From assembly GCA_030649335.1 (NCBI GenBank), contig JAUSLL010000019.1, positions 1 through 39,733 of the forward strand: a stretch of 39,733 bases of DNA, written 5' to 3'. The notes under the pieces are model-generated. The model saw nothing but the letters and a program-made list of their open reading frames with translations. It ran no database searches and was not told the origin of the DNA. The stretch is from Parvibaculum sp. (GTDB lineage: Bacteria; Pseudomonadota; Alphaproteobacteria; Parvibaculales; Parvibaculaceae). Within the stretch, counting starts at the first letter, position 1; each line of letters begins with the position of its first letter. Position numbers and translations under genes: made by a program. This document shows positions 24,849 to 33,838 of the stretch, in pieces.

Positions 24849-26203
24849 TAGTTGGAACCCTTTTTCTGGTTCAGGAATTTGGCACGGAAACTTGCCGCCC
24901 ATCCCTGTTTTTCAAATTGCTTGCTGCGTTCGACCGCCAGCGCGTCCGGCGATACATCCTTGGTGATGACGCTTCCGGAGCCTGTGTAGGCACCGTCACC
25001 GATTTTGACAGGTGCCACGAGCGATGAATTGGATCCGATGAAGGCGCCTGCGCCGATGTCAGTGAAGTGCTTGTTGAAGCCGTCGTAATTGCAAGTGATC
25101 GTGCCCGCACCGATATTGGCTCGAGCGCCGACGCGGGCGTCCCCGATATAGGTCAAGTGATTGATCTTTGCACCCTCTTCCACTTTGGCCTTTTTGGTTT
25201 CAACAAAATTGCCGATGTGGACGTCGCGGCCAATGTCGGATCCGGGCCTGATGCGTGCGAAGGGACCGATCTGCGCTCCTTCGGCGATGATGCCGCCTTC
25301 CAGATGCGAGAAGGGTTTGATGGTTACGCCCGAAGCGATTTTGACGCCGGGGCCAATGACGACATTCTGACCGATGGTGACGTCGGGACCGATGATTGTG
25401 TCGGCGGAAAGATAGATTGTGTTCGGGTCAGACAGTGTCACGCCACTGGCCATGGCGCGGGTGCGCAAGCGGTTCTGCATTTCAGCTTCGACAGCGGCGA
25501 GGTCCGCTCGGCTGTTCACGCCCTGAATATCGGCTTCCGGTGCTGTCACCACGGTGCAACCGAGGCCGGCTGCTCGGGCGAAGGCGGGCACGTCGGTGAG
25601 GTAATATTCACCGGCTCTGTTTTTATCCGTCAGTTGACCGAGCAATTTTTCGAGGTGCTCAAGACGGATCGCCATCGCGCCGCCGTTGCACAGCGTGATT
25701 GCGCGTTGCTTTGCGGTCGCGTCCTTGAGCTCAACAATAGCGGCAAGCGCACCCTTGGCATCGAGAACGAGGCGGCCATAGGCAGCGGGGTCCGCGGCCT
25801 CGAAGCCGAGTACGACAATGGGTGTATCGGGCGTACAGGCATCGACCATGCTGGTCAGGGTCTCGGCGCGAACGAGTGGCGTGTCGCCGAAGATGACGAG
25901 CGCCACACCGGAACTGGCTGTGATCTGTGGCAGCGCGGCCTTCACCGCGTCGCCTGTGCCGCGCTGGCTTTGCTGGATGGCAATAGTCAGACCGGGCGTG
26001 ATGTTTTTGGCATAGGCCGCAACATTGTCCATGTCCGGGCCTATGACCAGAACAGTGGAGGCCGCTTTGTTGCCGCCGACAGCATCCAGCACATGGCCGA
26101 GCATCGGCCGACCTGCAATCGGGTGCAGCGTCTTGGGGAGTGCCGATTTCATCCTCGTGCTTTTTCCGGCAGCAAGAATGATCGTCACGACATCAATGTT
26201 CAT
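24848..26203 (-). CDS. glmU: Bifunctional UDP-GlcNAc pyrophosphorylase / glucosamine-1-phosphate N-acetyltransferase GlmU
   Basis: This 451-residue enzyme acetylates glucosamine-1-phosphate and then couples it to UTP to give UDP-GlcNAc for peptidoglycan and lipopolysaccharide. The N-terminal LAAGKSTRMKSALPKTLHPI is the nucleotidyltransferase signature. From about residue 250 the hexapeptide left-handed beta helix is evident (TIGPDVTIGQNVVIGPGVKI), with NYDG and GSNSSLVAPV in the acetyltransferase active region. It lies head-to-tail with glmS (TAATG), so GlcN-6-P production and use are linked apart from the mutase. The ribosome site is weak. Confidence 0.97.
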   Translation of the reverse strand: MNIDVVTIILAAGKSTRMKSALPKTLHPIAGRPMLGHVLDAVGGNKAASTVLVIGPDMDNVAAYAKNITPGLTIAIQQSQRGTGDAVKAALPQITASSGVALVIFGDTPLVRAETLTSMVDACTPDTPIVVLGFEAADPAAYGRLVLDAKGALAAIVELKDATAKQRAITLCNGGAMAIRLEHLEKLLGQLTDKNRAGEYYLTDVPAFARAAGLGCTVVTAPEADIQGVNSRADLAAVEAEMQNRLRTRAMASGVTLSDPNTIYLSADTIIGPDVTIGQNVVIGPGVKIASGVTIKPFSHLEGGIIAEGAQIGPFARIRPGSDIGRDVHIGNFVETKKAKVEEGAKINHLTYIGDARVGARANIGAGTITCNYDGFNKHFTDIGAGAFIGSNSSLVAPVKIGDGAYTGSGSVITKDVSPDALAVERSKQFEKQGWAASFRAKFLNQKKGSN

Positions 26204-26315
26204 TTGGCACAGTCTTTATCGAATTCAATGTCGACCGGCGATATGCAGCGACACAGGGCCTCTTGCACCGATTCGTCATGAAAATGACACAGACCACATA
26301 CTGCGATAAATGAAT

Positions 26316-28253
26316 TTATATTTCACTATATTGCGCGGTGGAAACTGGCGCGGATGCTTCGTTCATTTCAGCCCGTCTGGTCGCAAAACCGTTAACCGCC
26401 AGCTCCAGAAGGCTCTGGACTGCTTTATCGTCATGATGTGTGGCGGCTGCGATCAACTGCTCGACGATGCGGCTCACGAAAGCATAATCACCGATTTTCG
26501 CGCTGGCCACATGGAGGTCCTTGAAGCTCGTGCCGACAATTTCCTCGTCGGGCTGAAACAGCGTCTCGGTCATCTTCTCGCCGGGACGCAGGCCGGTGAA
26601 GACAATCTTGATGTCCTTCTCTGGCTGCAATCCGGCGAGCTTAATCATCAGCACCGCCATGTCGTAAATATTGACCGGCTCACCCATATCCAGCACCACG
26701 ATATGTCCGCGCTCCAGTTCACCTTGGTTCAGCGTGCCCGCTTGCAACACAAGCTGGATTGCCTCGCGTGTGGTCATGAAATAGCGCGTCATTTCACGGT
26801 GCGTGACGGTGATCGGTCCGCCTTCCGCCAATTGCTTCTGGAACAAGGGCACGACAGAACCCGCCGAGCCCAACACATTGCCGAAGCGCACTGTTATGTA
26901 GCGTGTGCGCCCGACCTGCGATGAGGCGAGATCGAGCGACTGGCAATAGCTTTCGGCAATCCGCTTTGTGGCGCCCATGACGCTGACAGGATGAGCGGCT
27001 TTGTCGCTGGAGACCATGATCATCCGGTCAACGCTATATTCGAGGCAGGCGTCAGCGACGTTCTTGGTGCCGAGAATGTTGGTGAGCACGGCTTGTGCCG
27101 GCTGTGTTTCGAGTAAGGGCACATGCTTGAGGGCAGCGGTGTGAAAGACCAGTTGCGGGCGGTGCGTCTCGAAGATCGATCGTATGCTTTCGCGGTCGCG
27201 CACATCGGCAATCAGCGCCGTGCGCGGTACATCGGGAAAACGTCCGGCCAGATGCCGGTCGATTTCATAGAGGTTGTACTCCGACATTTCGACCAGCGTG
27301 ATATGCGTCGGCTCGAACTTTGCAATCTGGTGTACAAGCTCCGCGCCAATACTGCCGCCTGCACCGGTCACGAGAACGCGCTTCTGGCTGACGAGACGGA
27401 CCATGGCCAAATGGTCGAGTACAGTTTCGTTGCGGCTCAGCAAATCTTCAAATTCAATCGGCCGCATGACAGTCGTAGATGACTTGTGATGCAGCTCGTT
27501 TGTTTCCGGTAAGCGGCTCAGACGCATGGAATGTTTGGTGGCAAAATTAACGATGGTCTGAAGTTCACGCCCCCGGATATTCTGATCCGCGATGACGAGT
27601 GTATCCGGGCGGTGGTCGCGCCTGCTGAGGTCATTACATATTTTTTCAAGGTCGGAGATAGGTCCCATCACTGAGATGCCGCGCATCAGGCTGCCGATAG
27701 GACGATGGCCGGAATCCAGCGCGCCGACGACGCGGTATACGTTCTGGCGGTCACGGAAATTGGTCAGAATGAATGCTTCCGCCGTGTCGGTTGCGCCGAG
27801 CAGAAGCACATTGGATGTGCGCTTTCCGTCCGGCGCGAAAGTGAATTTTGACACGCCGCGTTCGTACCATAGGCGCAGCGCGAGGCGGCAGCCTATAAGC
27901 ATTGAAGTCAGAACAAAAATATTGATGGGCACAATGGCGCGCGGTACGCCATCAAGCCGCGTCATCATAAACATCAGGGTAAGGAATATCAGGTTTATCA
28001 TAACGCTGGTAGCCGCCACCAGCAGCGCGTCATTGACCGAAATGAAGCGCCAGGCGACGCGGTGCAGACGCGCGGCAAGAAGCACAAAGAAACTCACAAC
28101 CGCGAACAGCGCGCTCATCTCATAGATGATGGGGAGATAGTTGACGAAACCGATCGGACCGAGGCGCAAAAGGGCAGCCAAAGGCATTGACACCATGGCG
28201 GCCATTAAGTCGAATATGAAAATAAATACAGTACGGTAGGACAATCTGACCAT
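26316..28253 (-). CDS. Membrane-anchored nucleotide-sugar 4,6-dehydratase (WbpM/PglF/CapD-like)
   Basis: This large SDR protein has about four N-terminal membrane helices (first 130 residues), a nucleotide-binding-like middle domain and a C-terminal dehydratase. The second glycine loop VLVTGAGGSIGAELV is near 293-307. The active site VSSDKAAHPVSVMGATKRIA has Met in place of the usual Tyr, as in the long-type UDP-GlcNAc 4,6-dehydratases. It probably makes a 4-keto-6-deoxy UDP-sugar for surface glycans, using UDP-GlcNAc from the neighbouring glmU. An ATG at 28253 gives 645 residues; a GTG four codons upstream is an alternative. No aminotransferase or glycosyltransferase follows in the window. 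Confidence 0.9.
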   Translation of the reverse strand: MVRLSYRTVFIFIFDLMAAMVSMPLAALLRLGPIGFVNYLPIIYEMSALFAVVSFFVLLAARLHRVAWRFISVNDALLVAATSVMINLIFLTLMFMMTRLDGVPRAIVPINIFVLTSMLIGCRLALRLWYERGVSKFTFAPDGKRTSNVLLLGATDTAEAFILTNFRDRQNVYRVVGALDSGHRPIGSLMRGISVMGPISDLEKICNDLSRRDHRPDTLVIADQNIRGRELQTIVNFATKHSMRLSRLPETNELHHKSSTTVMRPIEFEDLLSRNETVLDHLAMVRLVSQKRVLVTGAGGSIGAELVHQIAKFEPTHITLVEMSEYNLYEIDRHLAGRFPDVPRTALIADVRDRESIRSIFETHRPQLVFHTAALKHVPLLETQPAQAVLTNILGTKNVADACLEYSVDRMIMVSSDKAAHPVSVMGATKRIAESYCQSLDLASSQVGRTRYITVRFGNVLGSAGSVVPLFQKQLAEGGPITVTHREMTRYFMTTREAIQLVLQAGTLNQGELERGHIVVLDMGEPVNIYDMAVLMIKLAGLQPEKDIKIVFTGLRPGEKMTETLFQPDEEIVGTSFKDLHVASAKIGDYAFVSRIVEQLIAAATHHDDKAVQSLLELAVNGFATRRAEMNEASAPVSTAQYSEI

Positions 28254-28334
28254 CGGGGACGCCACTCATTTCTGTCGGGTATCACCCTAGTGACATGAGT
28301 ATATCAGATCAACATGTTAGACGCTGCCCATCGT

Positions 28335-29321
28335 TCAGGCGTTGCGTTTGCGCAGGTGGTTTTCCCAGTTCAGGGCATGGGTGACGATCTGGTCAAGATC
28401 ATCATACTGAGGTTTCCAGCCCAAAATCGTCTTGGCGCGCGTCGGGTCCGACACCACTGATGCCGGATCGCCAGGGCGGCGCGGAGCAGATTTTACCGTA
28501 AAGCCGTGTCCGGCAGCGCGCTCAACTGCCTCAATGACCTGCTTCACCGAAAATCCGTGACCATAACCGCAGTTGGCAATGATGCTCTCGCCGCCCTGTC
28601 GTAGATATGTCAACGCCGCGGTGTGGGCGGCTGCCAGATCGCTGACGTGAATATAGTCGCGGACGCATGTGCCATCTACCGTCGGATAGTCGTCGCCGAA
28701 TACATCCATATGATCACGGATGCCGAGCGCGGTCTGGCAAGCAACCTTGATGAGATGCGTCGCATTCGCAGTGGACTGCCCCACCCGTCCCTCCGGATCG
28801 CCACCGGCCACATTGAAGTAACGCAAAGCCGCGAAGGTCATGTCATGTGCAGCGGCCATATCGCGCAGCATCCATTCGGTCATCAGTTTCGACCGGCCAT
28901 AAGGCGACATGGGATTGAGAGGTACGTCCTCGTTAACGGACGCCGCGTCCGGCATGCCATAAACTGCTGCCGTTGATGAGAAGATGAAATGCTTCACGCC
29001 CGCGCGCACGCAGGTCTCGATCAGGCTGCGCGATTTGGCGGTGTTGTTCAGATAATATTTGAGCGGGTCACTGACGGATTCCGGCACGATCACCGATCCG
29101 GCGAAATGGATCACGGCTTCAACCTTGTGGCCGGCAATGATCCGGCTCACCAGCGCGTCGTCGGCAATATCGCCGACGTAGAGCTTGCCCGCGTTTTGAA
29201 CTGCCCAGTCGAAACCGGTCGTCAGATTGTCGATGACGACAACCTCCTCGCCTGCATTCAGCAGGTCGATCACCATGTGGCAGCCGATATATCCCGCGCC
29301 GCCGGTGACGAGAACACTCAT
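28335..29321 (-). CDS. galE: UDP-glucose 4-epimerase GalE
   Basis: This 328-residue SDR epimerase has GGAGYIG at 7-13, SSTAAVYG at 115-122, and Tyr141/Lys145 in YGRSK, all standard for GalE, which interconverts UDP-glucose and UDP-galactose (or the GlcNAc forms). The motif VRDYIHVSDLAAAH is also typical. It lies between cysNC and the nucleotide-sugar dehydratase. The 56-bp gap upstream contains a hairpin, and the 81-bp gap downstream contains nothing clear. A role in supplying exopolysaccharide or LPS precursors is inferred from neighbours. Confidence 0.95.
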   Translation of the reverse strand: MSVLVTGGAGYIGCHMVIDLLNAGEEVVVIDNLTTGFDWAVQNAGKLYVGDIADDALVSRIIAGHKVEAVIHFAGSVIVPESVSDPLKYYLNNTAKSRSLIETCVRAGVKHFIFSSTAAVYGMPDAASVNEDVPLNPMSPYGRSKLMTEWMLRDMAAAHDMTFAALRYFNVAGGDPEGRVGQSTANATHLIKVACQTALGIRDHMDVFGDDYPTVDGTCVRDYIHVSDLAAAHTAALTYLRQGGESIIANCGYGHGFSVKQVIEAVERAAGHGFTVKSAPRRPGDPASVVSDPTRAKTILGWKPQYDDLDQIVTHALNWENHLRKRNA

Positions 29322-29338
29322 GTCGAAGCTCCAGGTCG

Positions 29339-29375
29339 TTCAGACTCGAGTCACACGGACTCACTCATGTCTGAA
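29339..29375 (-). promoter_or_regulatory. Hairpin in the cysNC-galE spacer
   Basis: TTCAGAC (29339-29345) pairs with GTCTGAA (29369-29375), and GAGTC/GACTC pair inside it. It begins two bases after the cysNC stop and has no clear T-run, so it could be a weak terminator or an mRNA-end stabiliser between the sulfate genes and galE. Confidence 0.4.
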
Positions 29376-29377
29376 GC

Positions 29378-31291
29378 TTATACCTTGAACTTTGCTTCCA
29401 CATACCTAACAAGCTCGTCCAGACAATCATCCAGACTGGTCGTCGCGGTATCGATTACGAGATGAGGGGATTCCGGTGCTTCATAGGGAGCCGAGATGCC
29501 TGTAAAATCCTTAATCTCGCCTGAACGCGCCTTGGCATAGAGACCCTTGGGGTCGCGGCTTTCGCAAGTGGCGACGTCCGCCTTCACATAGATTTCGTGG
29601 AACCCGTCACCGGCCGCTTCGCGGGCGCGGTCGCGGTCCGAGCGATAGGGCGAAATGAATGCGGTGATAGCCAGCGTGCCTGCGCGTTCAAACAGGGCTG
29701 CCACTTCACCGACGCGACGGATGTTTTCGGCGCGGTCTTCCGGCGAGAAGCTCAGATTGGCGTTGAGCCCGTGGCGCACATTGTCGCCGTCGAGCACATA
29801 GACGTTGAAGCCTTTGTCGAACAGGCGCTTCTCGAGCGCCATGGCGAGCGTCGATTTACCAGCGCCGGAGAGGCCGGTGAACCAGAGCACGCCACCCTTG
29901 TGACCATTGCGGAATGCGCGGGCCTCGTTCGTGATCGTATGCGCGGCACGTGTAATGTTGGTGCCGCGTGCCGTGATGGCATCGCGCTGGTCGGCGTAGC
30001 CTTCCATCGAAATGATGCCGCCACCGGCAATATCGAATTTTTCAACAAGCACAAAGCGGCCCGTGGCGGGGTAATCGACAAAGCTGTCGAGCGCCAGCAT
30101 GCGGCGCGCGCGCAGCACGATTTCGGCCACCTGATTGCGTTCAACTTGTTGAATGCCTGTGGATGACAGGTCGCTTGTGTCGATGATGCGTTCGATTGAT
30201 TGCACAGTGACCTGTGCTTCCAGCGTGCCGAGCTTCAGCTTATAGGCTTTGCCCACTGTCATCGGCTCGTGGCCTAGCCAGAAGATGCGCGCGCGGAACA
30301 CGTCGGTTTCGACAGGTGCTGTATCAATGTGGCTGGCGATTTCGCCGCGCTCGACGAAAATCTGTTCATCAAGCGTGATACCGACCGAGTAGCCTGCTTC
30401 GCTTTCCGTTGGCTGCTTGGCACCGGGGATCGTGGACCAATATTCGATGGTCTTCACGCGGGCTGATTTATTGGACGGCGAGAAGATGATCTGGTCGCCA
30501 ACGGCAATGCGGCCGCTGTCGATGCGGCCCGCGATGATGCGGCGTTGGTCGAATTTGTAAACGTCCTGCACAGGTAGACGCAGGGGGCTTTCGGTGGTGG
30601 GTGTGCCGCTGACAAAGCTGTCGAGCGCCTTGACGACGGTCGGGCCTTTGTACCAGCTCATGGCTTTGGACGGCGTGACGATGTTGTCGCCTTCGCGTGC
30701 TGACACCGGAATGATGAAAGTCGGCGTCACGCCAATGGATTTGAGATAGGCGCGGTACTCGGTTTCGATGGCGTCGAATTTTTTCTGGTCGTAGCCCGCC
30801 AGATCCATCTTGTTGACGGCAACGGCGATCTGACGAATGCCCATCAGATGCAAAAGATAGCCGTGGCGCTTGGACTGTTCCTGCACGCCTTCATGCGCAT
30901 CGATGATGAGGAGTGCCGCATCCGATTGCGCCGCTCCTGTGATCATGTTCTTCAGGAATTCTTTGTGACCCGGCGCGTCGATGATTGTGTAGTCGCGCTC
31001 TTCGGTCTTGAACCAGATCTGACTTGTGTCGATGGTGATGCCCTGATCGCGCTCGGCCTGCAGCGCATCCATCAGGAACGCCCATTCAAACGTCACGCCG
31101 CGCTTGTCCGATTGCGCCTTGATGGCTTCATAACGTCCGTCGGGCAGCGAGCCTGTGTCATGGAACAGGCGGCCAACGAGTGTCGATTTGCCGTGGTCAA
31201 CGTGACCCACAATGACAATGCGCATCAGGTCGCGCAGATTGGCGATGGCATCCGGGGTGTCGGCGGTGGCGAGCAGTGTTGCGTCAGTCAT
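29378..31291 (-). CDS. cysNC: Bifunctional sulfate adenylyltransferase subunit 1 / adenylylsulfate kinase (CysN-CysC)
   Basis: This 637-residue fusion has an EF-Tu-like GTPase with GHVDHGKST near 29-37, [15 protein letters not shown] and NKMDLAGYD. This part drives ATP sulfurylase together with CysD. A C-terminal APS kinase has GLSGAGKST near 472-480 and [13 protein letters not shown], which makes PAPS. Together they activate sulfate for assimilation or for sulfated products, as with rhizobial NodQ. The start [11 protein letters not shown] at 31291 lies 10 bases after the cysD stop; the longer frame reading into cysD is rejected. A hairpin follows the stop, then galE. Confidence 0.97.
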   Translation of the reverse strand: MTDATLLATADTPDAIANLRDLMRIVIVGHVDHGKSTLVGRLFHDTGSLPDGRYEAIKAQSDKRGVTFEWAFLMDALQAERDQGITIDTSQIWFKTEERDYTIIDAPGHKEFLKNMITGAAQSDAALLIIDAHEGVQEQSKRHGYLLHLMGIRQIAVAVNKMDLAGYDQKKFDAIETEYRAYLKSIGVTPTFIIPVSAREGDNIVTPSKAMSWYKGPTVVKALDSFVSGTPTTESPLRLPVQDVYKFDQRRIIAGRIDSGRIAVGDQIIFSPSNKSARVKTIEYWSTIPGAKQPTESEAGYSVGITLDEQIFVERGEIASHIDTAPVETDVFRARIFWLGHEPMTVGKAYKLKLGTLEAQVTVQSIERIIDTSDLSSTGIQQVERNQVAEIVLRARRMLALDSFVDYPATGRFVLVEKFDIAGGGIISMEGYADQRDAITARGTNITRAAHTITNEARAFRNGHKGGVLWFTGLSGAGKSTLAMALEKRLFDKGFNVYVLDGDNVRHGLNANLSFSPEDRAENIRRVGEVAALFERAGTLAITAFISPYRSDRDRAREAAGDGFHEIYVKADVATCESRDPKGLYAKARSGEIKDFTGISAPYEAPESPHLVIDTATTSLDDCLDELVRYVEAKFKV

Positions 31292-31301
31292 CGGTCGTTC
31301 C

Positions 31302-32096
31302 TCACAGATAGCCGTCAGCGCGAAGACGTTCAAACGCGTCCTCTGACTCATGATCCATCGCGCGGCCTGAGCGTTCCGACACTTTCGTCGTGCGCAGTTC
31401 TTCGATGATCTCGGGAATGTTCGACGCGAGGCTCTTCACCGGATTGGTGATGTCCTTGTCGCCGAGCGAGCGATAGCGCAATCCGTCTTTGGAGAAATAA
31501 AGCGGAATGGTCGGGATCTGTTCACGCTGCGTGTAAAGCCAGATGTCGATTTCTGTCCAATGCAGCAGCGGATGCACGCGGATATGTGTTCCCGGCGGAA
31601 AGTCGGTTTTGTACTGGTCCCAGAATTCCGGCGGCTGGTCTTTGAAGTCCCATTGACCGGCGAGGCCACGCGGGCTGAACACGCGTTCTTTGGCGCGGGT
31701 TGCTTCCTCGTCGCGGCGGATACCGGCGAAGAGCGCGTTGAAGCCGTGCTTCTTGATGGCGAGTTTCAGGCCTTCGGTCTTGCGCGCGGCGGAACGTGCG
31801 GCCGGCGGCAGCGTATCGTCTGTTGATTCCAGCGGAGGGCACAGTTCACGGATGAAGTTGAGGCCCCATTCGTCGGCGTAGCGATCGCGGAACTCATACA
31901 TCTCGGGAAATTTGCGCTCGGTGTCGACATGCATCACCGGAAACGGCACATGGCCGAGAAAGGCTTTGCGCGCCAGCCAGATCATCACATTGGAGTCTTT
32001 GCCGAGCGACCACAGCATCGCGATATTCTCGATGCGGTTGAAGGCTTCGCGGAAAATGTAAATGCTCTGGCTTTCGAGCTGGTCCAAGCGGTCCAT
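31302..32096 (-). CDS. cysD: Sulfate adenylyltransferase subunit 2 CysD
   Basis: This 264-residue PP-loop ATP pyrophosphatase makes APS from sulfate and ATP as the partner of Cys[20 protein letters not shown] carries the SxGKDS PP-loop at about 30-35, and [20 protein letters not shown] is the usual downstream signature. It is shorter than the ~300-residue E. coli protein but ends in a normal family C-terminus ([10 protein letters not shown]). The start [10 protein letters not shown] has GGAAAGG just upstream, and a hairpin sits directly before that ribosome site. It is operonic with cysNC (10-bp gap). Confidence 0.95.
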   Translation of the reverse strand: MDRLDQLESQSIYIFREAFNRIENIAMLWSLGKDSNVMIWLARKAFLGHVPFPVMHVDTERKFPEMYEFRDRYADEWGLNFIRELCPPLESTDDTLPPAARSAARKTEGLKLAIKKHGFNALFAGIRRDEEATRAKERVFSPRGLAGQWDFKDQPPEFWDQYKTDFPPGTHIRVHPLLHWTEIDIWLYTQREQIPTIPLYFSKDGLRYRSLGDKDITNPVKSLASNIPEIIEELRTTKVSERSGRAMDHESEDAFERLRADGYL

Positions 32097-32107
32097 GGCG
32101 GCCTTTC

Positions 32108-32134
32108 CGCGACACAGCTTCGGAGCTTGTCGCG
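32108..32134 (-). promoter_or_regulatory. Hairpin in the cysD leader next to the ribosome site
   Basis: CGCGACA and TGTCGCG, plus an inner AGCT/AGCT, form an 11-bp stem with one bulged base. It ends immediately before the GGAAAGG ribosome site of cysD. The placement could affect translation of the sulfate operon. It matches no riboswitch class that I recognise. Confidence 0.4.
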
Positions 32135-32269
32135 CAATATTACACAAGAAAATTGGGTTTAACTTTCAAACCCCGCATTTGCATGTGATTTATCGTCGTG
32201 ACCGCGCTATTGCAAGGGGCAAAATGGCCCTGCGACTAAAGATTCAGAATAAGCGAGGCATCAGCTGCC

Positions 32270-32578
32270 TCAACGTGCCCGGCGCTGGCGAACGGGTGTC
32301 CCGACGGTACGCGCTGCCGGGACAAATTTCCGCCCCTTATTGAGCGGCCTCGCCTTCTTCGACACGGTTTTCGGTGAAGCTGTCATTTTTTCGACCGACG
32401 CGATCAGTTTTTCGATACGAACACGGGCGGCCACAGAGGCTTCACCGCTGGCCATCATGTGCACCCAACGCACATTGCGGATGTGCAATCCAACAACAAT
32501 CAGGAAAAGGCCAAAGATTCCGCCCGCCAGCACAAGGCTTTCAACAGAAAAGCCTTCAAGATACTCAGCAACAGTCAT
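32270..32578 (-). CDS. Small single-pass membrane protein, hypothetical
   Basis: This 102-residue protein has one strong transmembrane segment, SLVLAGGIFGLFLIVVGLHI, at about 14-33. A positively charged, Lys/Arg-rich C-terminal half follows (KKARPLNKGRKF, ending VRQRRAR), presumably cytoplasmic. GGGGG lies 4 bases before the ATG. I do not recognise a family. It precedes cysD by about 170 bp on the same strand and may be its own transcript. The basic tail suggests contact with membrane phospholipid or nucleic acid, but that is a guess. Confidence 0.6.
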   Translation of the reverse strand: MTVAEYLEGFSVESLVLAGGIFGLFLIVVGLHIRNVRWVHMMASGEASVAARVRIEKLIASVEKMTASPKTVSKKARPLNKGRKFVPAARTVGTPVRQRRAR

Positions 32579-32726
32579 AATTCCCCCAATTGGTCTTCTA
32601 CGTCGCGCCCGAGCGCCATTGCAGAAATCGGGCCTCTCGCAAATTTACCAAAATCGTCAGAGTTCTGCCGGTTCTCCCGCAATTCCTGGCTGATTTCCTG
32701 TCTATATTCGCGGCAATTGCCTCATT

Positions 32727-32753
32727 AACAGGCGGTTAAGGTAAATGCCTGTT
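32727..32753. promoter_or_regulatory. 7-bp inverted repeat upstream of hydrolase
   Basis: AACAGGC (32727-32733) and GCCTGTT (32747-32753) are exact reverse complements 13 bases apart, and the right arm runs into TTC. No transcript is expected to end here from the plus side, so an operator is as likely as a hairpin. Confidence 0.3.
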
Positions 32754-32823
32754 TTCGGTCACCACTTCTTTGCTTTCCGGGTCGCAGACTGATCATGGAA
32801 TGAAAGTTTCGCCCGACAAACAG

Positions 32824-32857
32824 AATTTGGTTGTCTTTTTAAGGGTGTGACCAAATT
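32824..32857. promoter_or_regulatory. 8-bp inverted repeat upstream of hydrolase
   Basis: AATTTGGT (32824-32831) and ACCAAATT (32850-32857) are exact reverse complements 18 bases apart, about 100 bases before the chosen hydrolase start. The spacing puts the half-sites on similar faces of the helix, which would suit a dimeric regulator. Confidence 0.35.
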
Positions 32858-32959
32858 TGAAATGGGGCAGACTTTTGCTCTGTGGCTGAAGGAAGTGAGT
32901 CGCTCGCTCCCGCGTCATACACAAAAAGGATCCGTCTTCGACGGGAATGGTGTGTTGTT

Positions 32960-33823
32960 ATGCATTTTCAGACCGGAATTGATCTTCTCCGCATTCAGGG
33001 CGACGTGATGTGGGCAGGAGCCGAGTTCACTGCAAAAGTATTGAGTGAGCCTTATCTGCGCTCTGTGGCCCCCAAGGGCGACGGCAAGACGCCGGTGATG
33101 ACCCTGCCGGGTTTCACCGGTCCCGAAGTGTCGATGCAGCCGCTCAATAATTTTCTCAATAAAAACGGTTATGTGGCGCAGCACTGGGGGTTGGGCGTCA
33201 ACCGCGGTGTGCGCAACATGGAGCATATGGAAACGATTTCTGCTCTGCTCGGCACCAATGTGCAGCGCATGGCCGACAAGCATAAACGTAAAGTGTCTCT
33301 CATCGGACAGAGCCTTGGCGGTGTATTTGCGCGCGAAATTGCGCGGCGCTATCCCGACGTGGTGGACCGTGTGATCACGCTTGGCAGCCCGACGCATTTC
33401 GACGAAAGCGGGCGCAACGTCAACGCGATGGTTGCGCGCGTCATGGCCATGTACACAGGTCGCCCGGTGGAAGATCTTCTGCGTGAGGTTCAGGAACTGA
33501 ACTTCAACATGTCGGAACCGCCGGCCGGTGTACCTGTCGTTTCTATTTTCAGCCCCTACGACGGTGTTGCGCCGGAATCGACGACGCGCATTCCGGTTGA
33601 ATTTCTGACGGCAGTGGACGGCACGCCGCGTGAGAACATTCAGATCGTGTGTTCCCATTGCGGCATGGGCGTCAATCCGCTCGTGTTGCTGGCAGTTGCG
33701 GATAGGCTTGCGGAAGACAAGGCAAATTGGGTACCTTTCGACCCGATGAATTATGCGGTTGGCCCGGTGCGCCTCGCCTCTCGCTTTTTCTACCCGTCAC
33801 GCCTGTCGCCTCTAGCGGCCTAA
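32960..33823 (+). CDS. Alpha/beta hydrolase (esterase/lipase-like)
   Basis: This 287-residue alpha/beta hydrolase has TLPGFTGPE at 48-56 and the nucleophile elbow LIGQSLGGVFA with Ser118. A likely acid lies in SIFSPYDGVAP, and His is in CSHCGMGVNP near the C-terminus. This GxSxGG layout and the IVCSHCGMG end resemble PGAP1/lipase-class-2-like esterases. No clear signal peptide is seen. The ATG at 32960 (MHFQTGIDLLRIQGDVMWAG) is preferred over GTG 32882. The carbonic anhydrase starts 15 bases after its stop, so they may be co-transcribed. Substrate unknown. Confidence 0.85.
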   Translation: MHFQTGIDLLRIQGDVMWAGAEFTAKVLSEPYLRSVAPKGDGKTPVMTLPGFTGPEVSMQPLNNFLNKNGYVAQHWGLGVNRGVRNMEHMETISALLGTNVQRMADKHKRKVSLIGQSLGGVFAREIARRYPDVVDRVITLGSPTHFDESGRNVNAMVARVMAMYTGRPVEDLLREVQELNFNMSEPPAGVPVVSIFSPYDGVAPESTTRIPVEFLTAVDGTPRENIQIVCSHCGMGVNPLVLLAVADRLAEDKANWVPFDPMNYAVGPVRLASRFFYPSRLSPLAA

Positions 33824-33838
33824 CCAACGTCGGTTTTC

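Larger units (their letters stand above)
32579..32959. other. Divergent intergenic region with two inverted repeats
   Basis: About 380 bases separate the small membrane protein (minus) from the hydrolase (plus). I see no convincing gene. Two symmetric elements are present, listed separately: AACAGGC/GCCTGTT at 32727-32753 and AATTTGGT/ACCAAATT at 32824-32857. An upstream in-frame GTG at 32882 would lengthen the hydrolase by 26 residues rich in Arg, Ser and Glu, which I think is non-coding. Confidence 0.6.

Noticed and set aside
25067..26281. A long plus-strand open frame opposite glmU
   Set aside because: It is the antisense shadow of a GC-rich gene; its protein has no recognisable motif and glmU is certain.
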